A stretch of DNA of 64,000 nucleotides from Rhyacichthys aspro (Eukaryota; Chordata; Actinopteri; Gobiiformes; Rhyacichthyidae): positions 15,456,169-15,520,168 of the forward strand of contig CM072153.1 of the NCBI GenBank assembly GCA_036850595.1, read 5' to 3'. Under the pieces are notes generated by a model. That model searched no databases and was not told the DNA's origin. It saw only the letters and a list, made by a program, of their open reading frames with translations. The position numbers and the translations under genes were made by a program. Position 1 is the stretch's first letter. Every line of letters begins with the position of its first letter. Positions 1 to 10,300 of the stretch are shown here, in pieces.

Positions 1-208
1 AATTTAGTAGGGTGCATGAAATCTTCTGGCAGGATACATTTGTCAGTATGTGGACAGAAAGGCTTGAAAATGTACCTTTTTAAAAGAGCTTGAAACTTGA
101 ATTTGATCTTGGTAAAGCTTACATAAAGCTTGCATTAAACCTTGCTGTATGTTTGATAGACAACATAACTCCAGCTTATTTATTTGGCCTGTTTTCTTCT
201 ATAAACAG

Positions 209-1174
209 ATCACTATAATCCAGGACATTCTGTCTGACATAAATGTGAGAAAGGGGGAGTCTGAGTGTCAGTACTACAAAGACAAGCTTGAATATCTGGA
301 TGAGAAGCAGCGTGACCCTCTTATAGACAATTGTAAGATTCTTCTATGTCATGGTGAACTGCGCAACAAGAGTGGCTCAGTAAGAATTCACTTTAAATAT
401 CTGTTTCATTAGTTTAAAATTCTAATCTCTGTTACCGATATGTCTATACACCTATATATGTCTAAAATGATTATGCCACTTCACAGAGACTGCACGTCTT
501 CCTCTTCTCTGAGCTCCTGGTTCTGACACGACCAGTTACTCGCAATGAGAGAAGCTGCTTCCAGGTTTATCGTCAGCCCATCCCAGTTCGTGACCTGGCT
601 CTAGAGGACCTGCAGGATGGAGAGATAAGAATGGGGGGCTCCTTTAGGGGTGCTTTCACTGCAGGAGAAAAAGGTATGTGGACTCTTACTATGAGGAGTG
701 AATATAGACAGATTTCAATATAATTCATTCAACATAAATAATTAACTCCTGCAGAAACTGGGATTTGTTCATTTCAGTATATTGTTTCAACATGTATTCC
801 CCACTTTAACATTAAAATAAACACAAACTTTACTTGTCCCTCAAGCTAAGAACGTTTTCCGTGTGAGCTCTGTGGATCCAGCCCATGGCCAGTCGCACAC
901 ACTGCATGTCAATGATGTCTACCACAAGCAGCAGTGGCTCAACTGTCTCCGCACTGCAATAGCGCAACAACAGAGGGCTCCACCTAAAGCTCAGGAGGAA
1001 GCCGTTACAGCTGAACATTGCTCCTCAGCTCTTCCTGCCACCATTTACAACAATGAAAAGGATGAAAACTGTCCACCTGCCTCAGGGCCAAACCTCAGGC
1101 GGCAGACGCTCTCCAAAACCAGGCTAGATCAGAACAAAAAAGGCTCCCTAAAGAGAATGGAAACTGGAGTGTAG
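209..1174 (+). CDS. net1: NET1 Rho guanine nucleotide exchange factor, 3' part (last three coding exons)
   Basis: These are the last three coding exons: 209-379, 487-673 and 846-1174 (stop 1172-1174). Phases join cleanly (0, then 1). The product is the end of the Dbl-homology domain followed by the PH domain. Segments such as GESECQYYKDKLEYLDEKQR, LTRPVTRNE, VYRQPIPV, RMGGSFRGAF and KQQWLNC resemble vertebrate NET1 more than ARHGEF3; in particular RMGGSFRGAF and the short tail fit NET1. The last residues, ETGV, look like a class I PDZ-binding motif, which NET1 is known to carry. NET1 activates RhoA and shuttles between nucleus and cytoplasm (family knowledge). The DH core and N-terminal nuclear signals lie upstream of the window, so the gene is partial only because of the window edge. 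The neighbouring asb13 on the opposite strand matches the human arrangement and supports the call. Confidence 0.93.
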
Positions 1175-2180
1175 ACTTGTACGTGCTCCTTCACAAGTGT
1201 ACACATGTGGGTCTTTGTGTTATTTGTTAGGCTACTATTGGTTTTAGTAATTTTTCTTTATCTGTAGCTGCACTGAAAAAAGAAGCTTCTGCAATCATTT
1301 CCGTCCACGTCCAAGTTTTTATTTCATTCAAACTGTGTTGAATGTAGTTTACAATATGTGCTTTTGTGATGTCATCTTATGTTTACACCTATGTCAATTA
1401 GGGATTTAAATGTCAGCCCAAGTTATGTTTTCTACCACCTGTTTTCATTTTGATCATTTGTTTAATTTTTGTAATCGAATGAGACACCTTCTATTTTAAT
1501 GTGACATTTGTGTTATCTGTGGGATCAAAAAAGGAAATAGTGGAAGTCTAAAATAATTTCAAAACAAGATTAAGAAACTGTTGCTCAAGTGTTAATTTGC
1601 AGTATCTAGATGTATTCAACAGAAACATGTCAATCAGAAAAAATAAATCAGTTTGTACTTTTGAAGTTGTTGAGCGTATAATTGACTTAGAAGATTGTAA
1701 ACCAACATTTTTTCTGAAGTACTTTGGTCTGAGTCACTTACCCTTTCTATTGATAAGGCTGTTCAGCAGTTTGTCGCAATATTTGTCAGGAAAACAAAGT
1801 CTTGCAGGCACCTACTTCCTTTTACAGAGCAGTTTGGTACATTTTCCACAAGACTCTCACTATGGGCATTTGGAAAAATAGGTTTGTTTGTCTAGTCCTT
1901 GAAGATTGATGACCTATTTATAAATTATTTATAAAAGCTGCACTATGACGAAATGGAGATTAAAAAAGTAATTCGTATTAACAGCAATGTGTATAATAGT
2001 TTAGTGTAGTATTGGTATAGTTGTTTTGCCCGGTTGTGTCTTGCTTAATTCTTAGTCTCATGAAGCAGCTTGTTGGATTTTATCTTTCACAGTATTTCTT
2101 TGTTACAGACTTCTTCGTATTTGTGCTGGGTGTGGTTTGCTGTGAATTGGTGACCAAGTAAATAAAAAACCAAAATGTTT
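1175..2180 (+). other. net1: net1 3' untranslated region
   Basis: AT-rich non-coding sequence follows the net1 stop. The canonical AATAAA at 2161-2166 is the best polyadenylation signal, which gives a 3' UTR of about 1 kb. A 94-codon open frame at 1597-1881 has no recognisable protein content and is taken as chance. The exact cleavage point is not visible. Confidence 0.6.
2161..2166 (+). terminator. Polyadenylation signal AATAAA of net1
   Basis: This is the canonical hexamer AATAAA, about 1 kb after the net1 stop codon. It lies 21 bp from an ATTAAA hexamer on the opposite strand that would serve asb13. Confidence 0.5.
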
Positions 2181-2186
2181 TAGAGC

Positions 2187-2192
2187 TTTAAT
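2187..2192 (-). terminator. Candidate polyadenylation signal ATTAAA of asb13
   Basis: TTTAAT on the + strand reads ATTAAA on the - strand, 300 bp beyond the asb13 stop. No AATAAA was seen on the minus strand between this point and the stop. ATTAAA is the commonest variant signal; usage is inferred. Confidence 0.35.
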
Positions 2193-2491
2193 GCTCCAAA
2201 TAGACCCTATACAACTTTTACAATAGTTTGTATAATTCAAAAATTACATAGTAAATACTCACAAAAAATACAAACAGGCAGTTATATAACCAACATAATA
2301 ACTTACTGTATCTTATTATTGTCTTAAATTAATTCAAGTATGTGGAGTTCCATTTACAATTGCTCAGCCTTTACAGCTTATACATGTGTTGTTATATGAA
2401 TGCATTTGTGGCTTGACCACATTTAGCAGAAAAATGAATTTGTACTGTTGCTTTGGATCTTGTCAGGGCAACAAAACAAATGAGATGCAAC

Positions 2492-4655
2492 TTAAATTTC
2501 AAAAACTTGAGGAGGTGTGTAACTTAGGAAACGTATGATGCGATTGGGCAAGTCGAGCTTTGAAACAATGTTAGGTGCCCTTGTGCCAAGAGCCCTTCGT
2601 AGAGCGACTCTGGAGAGCTGCTGCAAACTCAGTGGTGTATCTAAGATAAGAGAAGAAGAGATAACATTATCTGTTTTTTTAATCATGCAGAATGTGCACA
2701 TTTATAAACTTACTCTCATAAAACTCGAGGGAACAATATGATGGTGATCCTAGACTGGTGTAGTCAATGGGCTTTTTGTTCATATTGTCTTTAGCATACA
2801 CATTTCCTCCAAACTCCACAAGTAGCTCTATTAAACTGATGTTCTTTACTTTTGCTGCGTGGTGAAGGGCAGTCTCATGTAGCTTAGCAGCATTAACATT
2901 TGCACCTGGAAAATGAGAGACAAATGTGTATAATTAAGAAGAAACCTTCTAAGAACATGTAAAGTAGTAATAATTCTGAAGATAAAATAAATTTAAATGA
3001 GCTTGCCTGCACTGAGAAGGACTTTGGCGCATTCATAATGCTGCCTGGCACATGCAACATGAAGTGGTGTCCCATAGTGACAATCGTGTGCCTCCATAAA
3101 AGCCCCCTGATCAATCATAATCTGAACACAATCAGAATTACCTAAAATACATAAATAGAAAAGCCATTAATCCAGTACTTTATGACAAAAAAGAGTAAGA
3201 GTCCCTCTAGAATACCTTGAACACAAAATAGTAACCAAATTTGTCATTTCATTTGTAAGCACTTCAAGCAAGAAATATCCTTGTAACTCTGGTGCAGGTT
3301 TTTTAAGTTGTATTATGTAGAGCTCACTTTTCTTAGGTCTATTCTAAAAAAGAAAATCATTTCTCAAATGTTCAAAACACATTCCTGAGAGATGTTACAT
3401 GTAACAAGACACACCTCCCATGCAGGCCTCATGAAGCGGCGAGAAGGTAAACAGAGGAGGATTAACTGTTGCCCCATACTCCAAAAGCAGTTTGACACAC
3501 TCTAGGCTCCCTGCTGCACAGGCATCACACAGTGGTGTACTGCCATCTATGTTACGAGCATCCACCTGAAGGCCAGAGCAGTGTTAATCTACGAACCATG
3601 ACACTTCAACAATAGTACTTTTGTTACAGAATCATCTCACGTGTGCTCCGGCATCCAGCAGCAATTTAACACACTGGGTCTGCCCTTGTATACACGCCTC
3701 ATGTAGTGGGGTGATGGAGTCCACTGACACAATGTTAACTGCTGCTCCCCCTTCGATCAGCTGCTTCAGTTGAAGAGCTCTGCCCTGAGCTGCAGCTTCA
3801 TGCACAGCTGACCGGTCTGTCCAGAATCCAAGTCCATGAGCTGTAAATATGGGAACGCAAACAACGCTTAACCATTTTGGTCTGCTCTGCTGATTTATGA
3901 TTAACTACATTCTCAAAACATGTAAACTGTGACATTGCATCCCAATGCAAAAAAGGCAAATGGTGAGACAATGGTCACTGTTAAATTCCATGTTATATTC
4001 CATGTGTTCATTGCATTATTATGTTCATTGCATTATTATTTAAAGGGTACAGTTGAGATTAAATATATTAGAATTTGATTAACAAATTAGGAACCCTTAT
4101 ATTATATTATTGTATTGACATCAGTGTTAAGTGTGGTTGTACCTTTAAACTATGCAAAAACTACAAATACATATCTATAGAACATTTAGAGCTATGTATT
4201 AACACTGTAATACGTTCATAAAGTGCACCAAGGTGTACTGCTAAATAAAAGCATTGTACTACAGTCACCATCATAATGAGGGGTCTATACATCCAAACAG
4301 AAACTAAACTAATATTTTAATGAGTGAATTGTGACATTAGTCTGTTCTTAGTGCCGCAGTGAACGGTTTACCCATTGAACTACGTTAGTCCTTTGCCTTC
4401 GGGACTAGCAAGCCTACAGCTCGTTATAGCCACTTTAGGAAAGCGTGATACGTCAGTGCTCAAAGGAAAAGCGAAAGCAAAGAAGAAAAAAGCAGGCTCT
4501 AACCAAAGTCATTTGTGCACTGTGGTCTTAAACCTGCGATGAAAGTGGCTAAAACTCTGCTGTCATGTTGTTGTGTCGTTGTTAATAAACTACAGAAGGT
4601 TAAGCTTCTTACCGATGTCGCCATACAAGGACGGTCTGGCTCGAGTCATGTCCAT
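2492..4655 (-). CDS. asb13: ASB13, ankyrin repeat and SOCS box protein
   Basis: Six exons on the minus strand: 4655-4613, 3840-3641, 3565-3415, 3141-3007, 2905-2714 and 2640-2492. They total 870 nt (289 aa), close to the 278 aa of human ASB13. The chosen start gives MDMTRARPSLYGDIA; an upstream ATG nearby runs straight into a stop. Repeated ankyrin units are visible (SITPLHEACIQGQTQCVKLL, STPLCDACAAGSLECVKLLL, GTPLHVACARQHYECAKVLL, ETALHHAAKVKNISLIELL). The C-terminus (SLQQLSRVALRRALG, then IIRFLSY) is a SOCS box, which in this family recruits Elongin B/C and Cullin 5 to make an E3 ubiquitin ligase adaptor. The intron after exon 4 starts with GC instead of GT (see findings). Exon phases all agree. 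It is convergent with net1 and head-to-head with tasor2 across about 2.7 kb. Confidence 0.95.
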
Positions 4656-4805
4656 TTCATGTTACCGTCTTATGGTTTGGCCACGTAGACTCAGCCAAGG
4701 GTGACAATTATTTTGAAGCAAATATTTACCGATTGATAAAGCTGCATTTCTGGCAAAGTATTCTGGACGCCTTGTAGCATGCCTGTAGGTACAGCTGCTC
4801 GCAAT

Positions 4806-4825
4806 GAATGCTGGGATTTGTAGGC
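4806..4825 (-). promoter_or_regulatory. ZNF143/STAF-type site upstream of asb13
   Basis: TGCTGGGATTTGTAG on the + strand (around 4809-4823) closely resembles the known ZNF143/SBS motif (ACTACAA-TTCCCAGCATGC read on the other strand). It lies about 155 bp upstream of the asb13 start codon, a typical promoter-proximal position. Function is inferred from motif and position only. Confidence 0.45.
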
Positions 4826-5175
4826 GTCTGCTTTTTAAATGTAAAAATTGGCGCCAGTTAGCTTCATGTATACATCCATGTTTAGCGTCTGTTAGCCATT
4901 ACAAGAATGAAAGTAGCTAACGACAAGGTTAGTTAGTTTTAACTTAATGGCTGTTATTTCAGGTTGTACCAAGGTAAATTTGAGATATGCAAATCATCAG
5001 AGACATTGACTATTTAACATTTGCAGGTATGTAATAAAACCTCTTAGTTTTGTGGTGACAAAAAACAAGAAGCTGGCAAGGAAATTTTGGCCAAATTCTC
5101 CCCAGTTGGTCTGTTACACAGAACCATCTGAGAGGGCTTCCACAAAGTGTCTTTCATTGGCCAGGTGCTTTAGAT

Positions 5176-5650
5176 CAGTGGTTCTCAAACTCCTCACATC
5201 AAGTACCACCCCAGAAAATATTTGTCTTGCCAAGTACCATTTTAAAGCTGATACAGATCTATGCCATTTTAAGTTTTATATGAACACATACCTGGGGTGC
5301 ATGGTAGCAGAGTGGTTAGCGCTCCTGCTTCACAGCAAGAAGGTTAAAAAAAACCATCCTTGGCTGACTGTGGCTGACTCAAAACATCGTCGGCTAACTC
5401 TGGTTTTTCTGTGAGGAGTCTGCATGTCCTTCCCGTGTCCTGCAACGAACTGCCCACTGTCCAAGGTGCACCCCACCTAAGGCCCAAAGCTGCTGGGATA
5501 GGCTCCAGGCACCTGCAACCCCAAATGGGACTAAGCGGTAGAAAATGAATGAATTGAAAATAATGGGCAACCATGTTTTGTTTTTTTTACTCATTCAATA
5601 TCCTGTTCTAATAATACATCCATGCCCGTACCACAGTTTGAGAACCACTG
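5176..5650. mobile_element. hAT-type MITE with target-site duplication
   Basis: The element begins CAGTGGTTCTCAAACT and ends with the exact reverse complement of those 16 bp. It is bounded on both sides by the same 8 bp, CTTTAGAT (5168-5175 and 5651-5658). An 8-bp duplication with a CAGTGGTTCTCAAA terminus is the signature of Charlie-like hAT elements. At 475 bp with no transposase frame it is non-autonomous. Its interior is largely a degraded SINE copy. Confidence 0.85.
5288..5562 (+). mobile_element. tRNA-derived SINE-like repeat, copy 1, nested in the hAT MITE
   Basis: The head has a pol III A-box match, TAGCAGAGTGG (within 5308-5318). It is followed by the usual 'gcgctcctgcttcacagcaa' type text, then a body shared with the copy at 19569-19878: GTCTGCATGTCC, GCTGGGATAGGCTCCAG and CCCCAAATGGGA, ending in AGAAAATGAATGAAT. 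The B box is destroyed. No coding capacity. The exact borders are uncertain because the host MITE is also degraded. Confidence 0.6.
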
Positions 5651-7395
5651 CTTTAGATGAATACCTGGTCTGTGATTGGCCGCCTGTGACTACCCAATCA
5701 GGGCAATACCATGGTGTTTACATTTATAAGAATAAAACTGTCACCTTATTGTCAAACCTAAAGCATAAGACCAAACAGAATAACAAACCAAAAATCACAG
5801 TGCCACACCATTGGTCCAAGCCAGCAGCGGGCTACGCAATGTAAAAACAAATGCCTATTTGGCTGACAGAGCACCTAAAAAATTTAGGATTTTATTGTGT
5901 TTGTCAGTGAGATAGGCATGATCCTACTGATCTCATGGTTCCCCTATAATCATCTGTAGGTACATGAGAATGTTTGGAAATGATTTTGAAATCAAGAACA
6001 GGGAGTAATCACAAGTCCCATGACCTAATATAGGATTTGTTTGCATAATAATAATGTTCTCCCCCACATACAAATTTCTGAAAATGACCTCTGTAAAGAC
6101 CGTGTTCTCAGTAAAGATAATGACGTCCCAGTTGGTCCAATTAGGCTATAAAAAAGCCAATTGGCAGAGTTTCTTTTCTTCACAAAATTGTGCTATAATA
6201 ATCAATTTGTAGTATTAGATGTTCTGTCTGTTTTGGAGCAGACATTTGGATCCATGGCCACTACTCATATTTTACTAAAAAAGTAAAACTGAAACTTCCA
6301 GCTGACTACTAGCTCTAAGTTTAGCATTTGCCCAGTGTTAGCAATTATCGCTTTGCTTCCCCTTTGTCTGTTTATGTTTAGGTTCTGCTAGTGTTTGATG
6401 CATTGTAGAGAAATACAATGTTTAAATTCTTGAAGCAATAGTCATATGACACTGACTGTTTAAAGCCAGAAGCTGCAAATAAATGCTAGCTTAGTTGTCG
6501 GGGGAAAAAGTACATTTAGCTGTTTTCTGTTGGAATATGTCCTTGATGACTTAAAATCTCCACAGACAATACAACTGTTTATCACAAACACAAGGTGCAA
6601 TTTATATTCATTTATTTATTTAAAAAAGATTTCCATTTTGAAATATGCCAGAACCTATCCATCCCACAGTGTACTGTCCCAGTGAAAACAAGGCTACGGT
6701 GTGATCTAAACCCACAAAGCACTATTATAATGTTTTGAATGCACACTCTTTAACTGTGTGCTGCTGTCTTCAGGGAAGTTATTGCCAAACAGGAAACTGC
6801 CAAGCCATACTTTAACACTATGTACTTTCTGATTCCTGTTTTTTTTTTTTTTACCGACACCAAAATGTACTATATTGAGCTGCCACACGTATCAGAGAAT
6901 ACACAATTGTCGCTTTTTACCATTGTTTTTGAACCACAGGAAAAGCAAACAAACAGGAAAGTGAGCCATAGCTGTGCCTTTTCCACCAACAGCGCCTCAA
7001 TCGGTGGTGTAGTCTTTCAAGATGGATGCTTGGTTTAGATAGGTTTCTGTTTCTTTTTCGAAAGTGGCTAGGCATGTGACAGTCCTCTCGTTAAAGAAAT
7101 ACGTCGAAGATTGGAAATATTGTATATAATAGCATAAATGAATCGATAAAGCCGAAAAAGTGGACATTTTTCAGATGATATGGTCTCTTACGCGATAAAC
7201 GTCGAGGTTTTTTGTAACTTCCTGGTTGTCGCGTTAACATGTCTGTAGAAAGTGGTTTAAATGGTCGTGCGACTTGAGTAAACTTCAGCTCAGGATTCGT
7301 TAGGCTTTTCATCACTGTTAGCATGGTTAAAACGAGAGACAGCTGTTTTCCAGTAATGGCAAAAGGAGAAGGACAAATTTCATAAGTGTTGAGCA

Positions 7396-10300
7396 ATGGA
7401 AAGTGGCAATGGCGCTGCTTCATCGAGCACAGGTTTTTTTTTAAACCATTTTTCTTGTGTTGTTACAGTTCACAAAGACGTATGCTTAAATAGAAGAGTT
7501 TATAAAGATGTGAGAATATAAGTGTTTATTGTTATAAATTCGTCTTTTTAATGTAGATTAACTAGTAGATCTGGTGTCACCGCTGGCAGGACAAACAGTC
7601 CCGTCCTTGTAAAGTCTAACTTTCACCGACAACAAGCTGAAAGTGAAAACACCTCGGATTTATGTGCTGGTTGGTAGTCTGCTTGTGTGCTGTGTGTAAT
7701 CACATATGTTTTTACTTTTAGGTCCTCTTATACCTGTTTCAGACAGTTCTGATGTTTTTCTGAACAACATTTTGGCTCACCTTCAAAGTTCGTATTTGTT
7801 TGAGGAATCAAACCACTCTTTCAGATACACGTCTGCTTTTTTGATTAAGAATCCCGCCCTGGAAGACAAGGTCAGTTCATTTCAATAAACCACTGACAAA
7901 ACATTACCATATGATTGATGTATGTGACAAATGTGTGAGTCAGTTTTTAGAGAACATGGTTAGACGTGAAGATTTCTATTTTAACCAACTTTATTTCCTT
8001 ATGTCAGTACAATACTTTTCGAAATAAAAGAAGAGAACAGGGATATTCAGAGGAAGAGTTAAAGGAGACCTATGGGTTTTTATTGCTCGATGAACTCAAC
8101 AAGGTAGGCTACTGACTAACATTAAATCATGCCACACCTTTAAAACGCATGTTGGAACAAATCTCACTACTGATAATTTTATATTTTAAGGCAAAGGCAA
8201 TTGGAGAAAATGGGGTTCTCACTGGAAATGGGACATGCTCAACTCTTGGAGATCCCTCTAAGGGTAAAACAAGTCTTTCACCTATGAGAGCACTGTCATG
8301 TTACAATACAGGAGCAAAGAGAAGGCTCTGAACAGAACATTTAAGTACTCATTAACTACAGTTTTCCCTTGTTATCTATTTAAAAAATATTCAAGTGTTT
8401 ACCTCCATAGCCATGTCCATTCTCTCAGAGCCTGCTGCTCTGAGAAGTATTCCATGTTTGAGTCCTGTGCTCTTCTAGTGTTGAAAGTGAAACTCACTAA
8501 ATGTCTAAGAGTTAAGCTTGTACAAAAATGAAAGAGAAAGGGTTTTTAATGTGAAACAGAAACTGTGCTATAATAATTCACGAAAGTAATTTCTATAATG
8601 TTACATCTCAATTAGTAGACAAATGGGCTAGATCAAACAGTTTATGGACATGTTTTTAACACATATTTTTTTAGCCTTAGCCTTTTTCATGTATCTCATA
8701 CAAACATTGTTCAGAGTCCATTTTAGAGTTGTTTTTATTTAAGTTACACTAAAGCTACTCTGTACCACAAGAACAGTGTGTTACACTATTGTGTTGTAAT
8801 ACCTGTCCATGTTTCAACCTGCATTTCATAGAAATATGAATCATATTTAAAATACATACGTTTATAGCTATATCATATACTTACATTTGCCTGAACATTC
8901 TCATATTAGACTGGCTACCATCAGCATTTTCACTGGTTAGACACACTTAAGTGAATGGCTAAGAGCTACCTGCCAAACCAGTTTTTGATGTGATTCAATT
9001 CCTGCTACACCCATGTTCAGTGACAAACATTGTTCAATTTGTGTCAACGGATATAAAAATGTCCCAAAGAGACAGCTTGAGAGATTTGGTGTATTCTTCT
9101 CCTACTGATTGATATTTTGTGTCTTTGACAGCTGTGTAACTGTGCTTATTGTAGACACCACTTATGGAAAAGTCTGCTTTAATTTATAAACAGAGCTTTC
9201 TCAAATAAAACATGTAGGAATGTAATAATCAAGCATCACATAGTGATTAAAGTTAGCACTTTCTCTATTCAGGTGTTTATCTATCAATGTACTCTGATTG
9301 TCTGGATCTAAACCTTTGGTATCATGGAAAATCTGGCTACATTGCCGTCATACGGCTGACACGGGTAAGAAAAAGTGTTGGTTTTTTTTGGCTATGCTTC
9401 ATATGATTTTATTTAACAAAGTTTTGTCAACAGGGAAAAGTCAAAAGGGTTCCTGAAAACTACACTCAGAACTTGACTGAACCAACTGTGGGGTTTGATT
9501 GCCATGTGTCTGAACAGTTGCCATCAGTTTCTTCTAAAACCAGCTCCTTTCTTGCTTTTGAAAGAACCCAGGTACAATGCCTCTAACCAGTTTGTTTCAT
9601 TGATTATTCATTGATTGATTCACTATGTTTACATGACACTAAGGTATATTCCACATATTCCCTTAGTCTGATTCAAACAGACCTAAATGAGGCTAATATC
9701 TTTATCTAACTTGAATGGCAATGCAATTGGTAGTTAGCCAACATAACTTTATAAGCCAGTTGTTATTTTAGTTTGTTGCTTGCTTATAATGTAGTAGACT
9801 GGATTTGGATAAGTGTTCACTTTCTCAGTGAGCATAGCAGAGGTAAGCAAAAAAGAAATGAGGAAAAAAATGAAGACGGCCATAGCTTAGACTGAGACAT
9901 GTTTATGGCAGCGTATGCTGCAACATGACTAGCTAACCTTTTGGTTGGATGTTTTGGTCTTTGTTCTGACACAGAGAAGGACAGTAGGCAGATTTAGCTG
10001 TTCTTGTAAACATAGTGAGTGACTTCTGCTTGAACATTCCTCTTCATTCAGTATTGCATTAAGTATAACATGGACCTGTTGTTTTGATCTTACAGTATTA
10101 CGTATATGAGCTCCTTGACGATGGAAGCAATACCACTGCACAATCTCCCAGCCTTGCTTGTCCCTATGCTGTTGTAGCGTTTTCATATACAGACAACAAA
10201 GTAACACTCGAAACACAACAGGAGAAAAGGTACTTTTAAGAGTGCCACATCCCCAACAAACGGAGATTTCAGTCATCTGGTTACTTACTAATAAGTTATT

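Larger units (their letters stand above)
4656..7395. other. Intergenic region between asb13 and tasor2 (divergent promoters, repeats)
   Basis: This 2.7-kb spacer lies between two genes transcribed away from each other. It contains the asb13 promoter side with a ZNF143-like site and a hAT MITE at 5176-5650 with a SINE inside it. The remainder (about 5660-7090) is AT-rich and shows no coding pattern. The last 300 bp before 7396 are presumably tasor2 promoter and 5' UTR. A 110-codon minus-strand frame at 7091-7423 overlaps the tasor2 start and looks like chance. Confidence 0.6.

Noticed and set aside
1..208. Further net1 exon upstream of 209
   Set aside because: No phase-compatible coding segment with splice sites was seen; treated as intron.
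1597..1881. 94-codon plus-strand frame in the net1 3' UTR
   Set aside because: No domain, no splice context, position between stop and poly(A) signal of net1.
5300..5350. Possible tRNA gene
   Set aside because: Only an A-box-like head remains, and it continues into SINE body text; no cloverleaf or intact B box.
7091..7423. 110-codon minus-strand frame across the tasor2 start
   Set aside because: It overlaps the tasor2 first exon and promoter and has no recognised protein features; chance frame in a short spacer.
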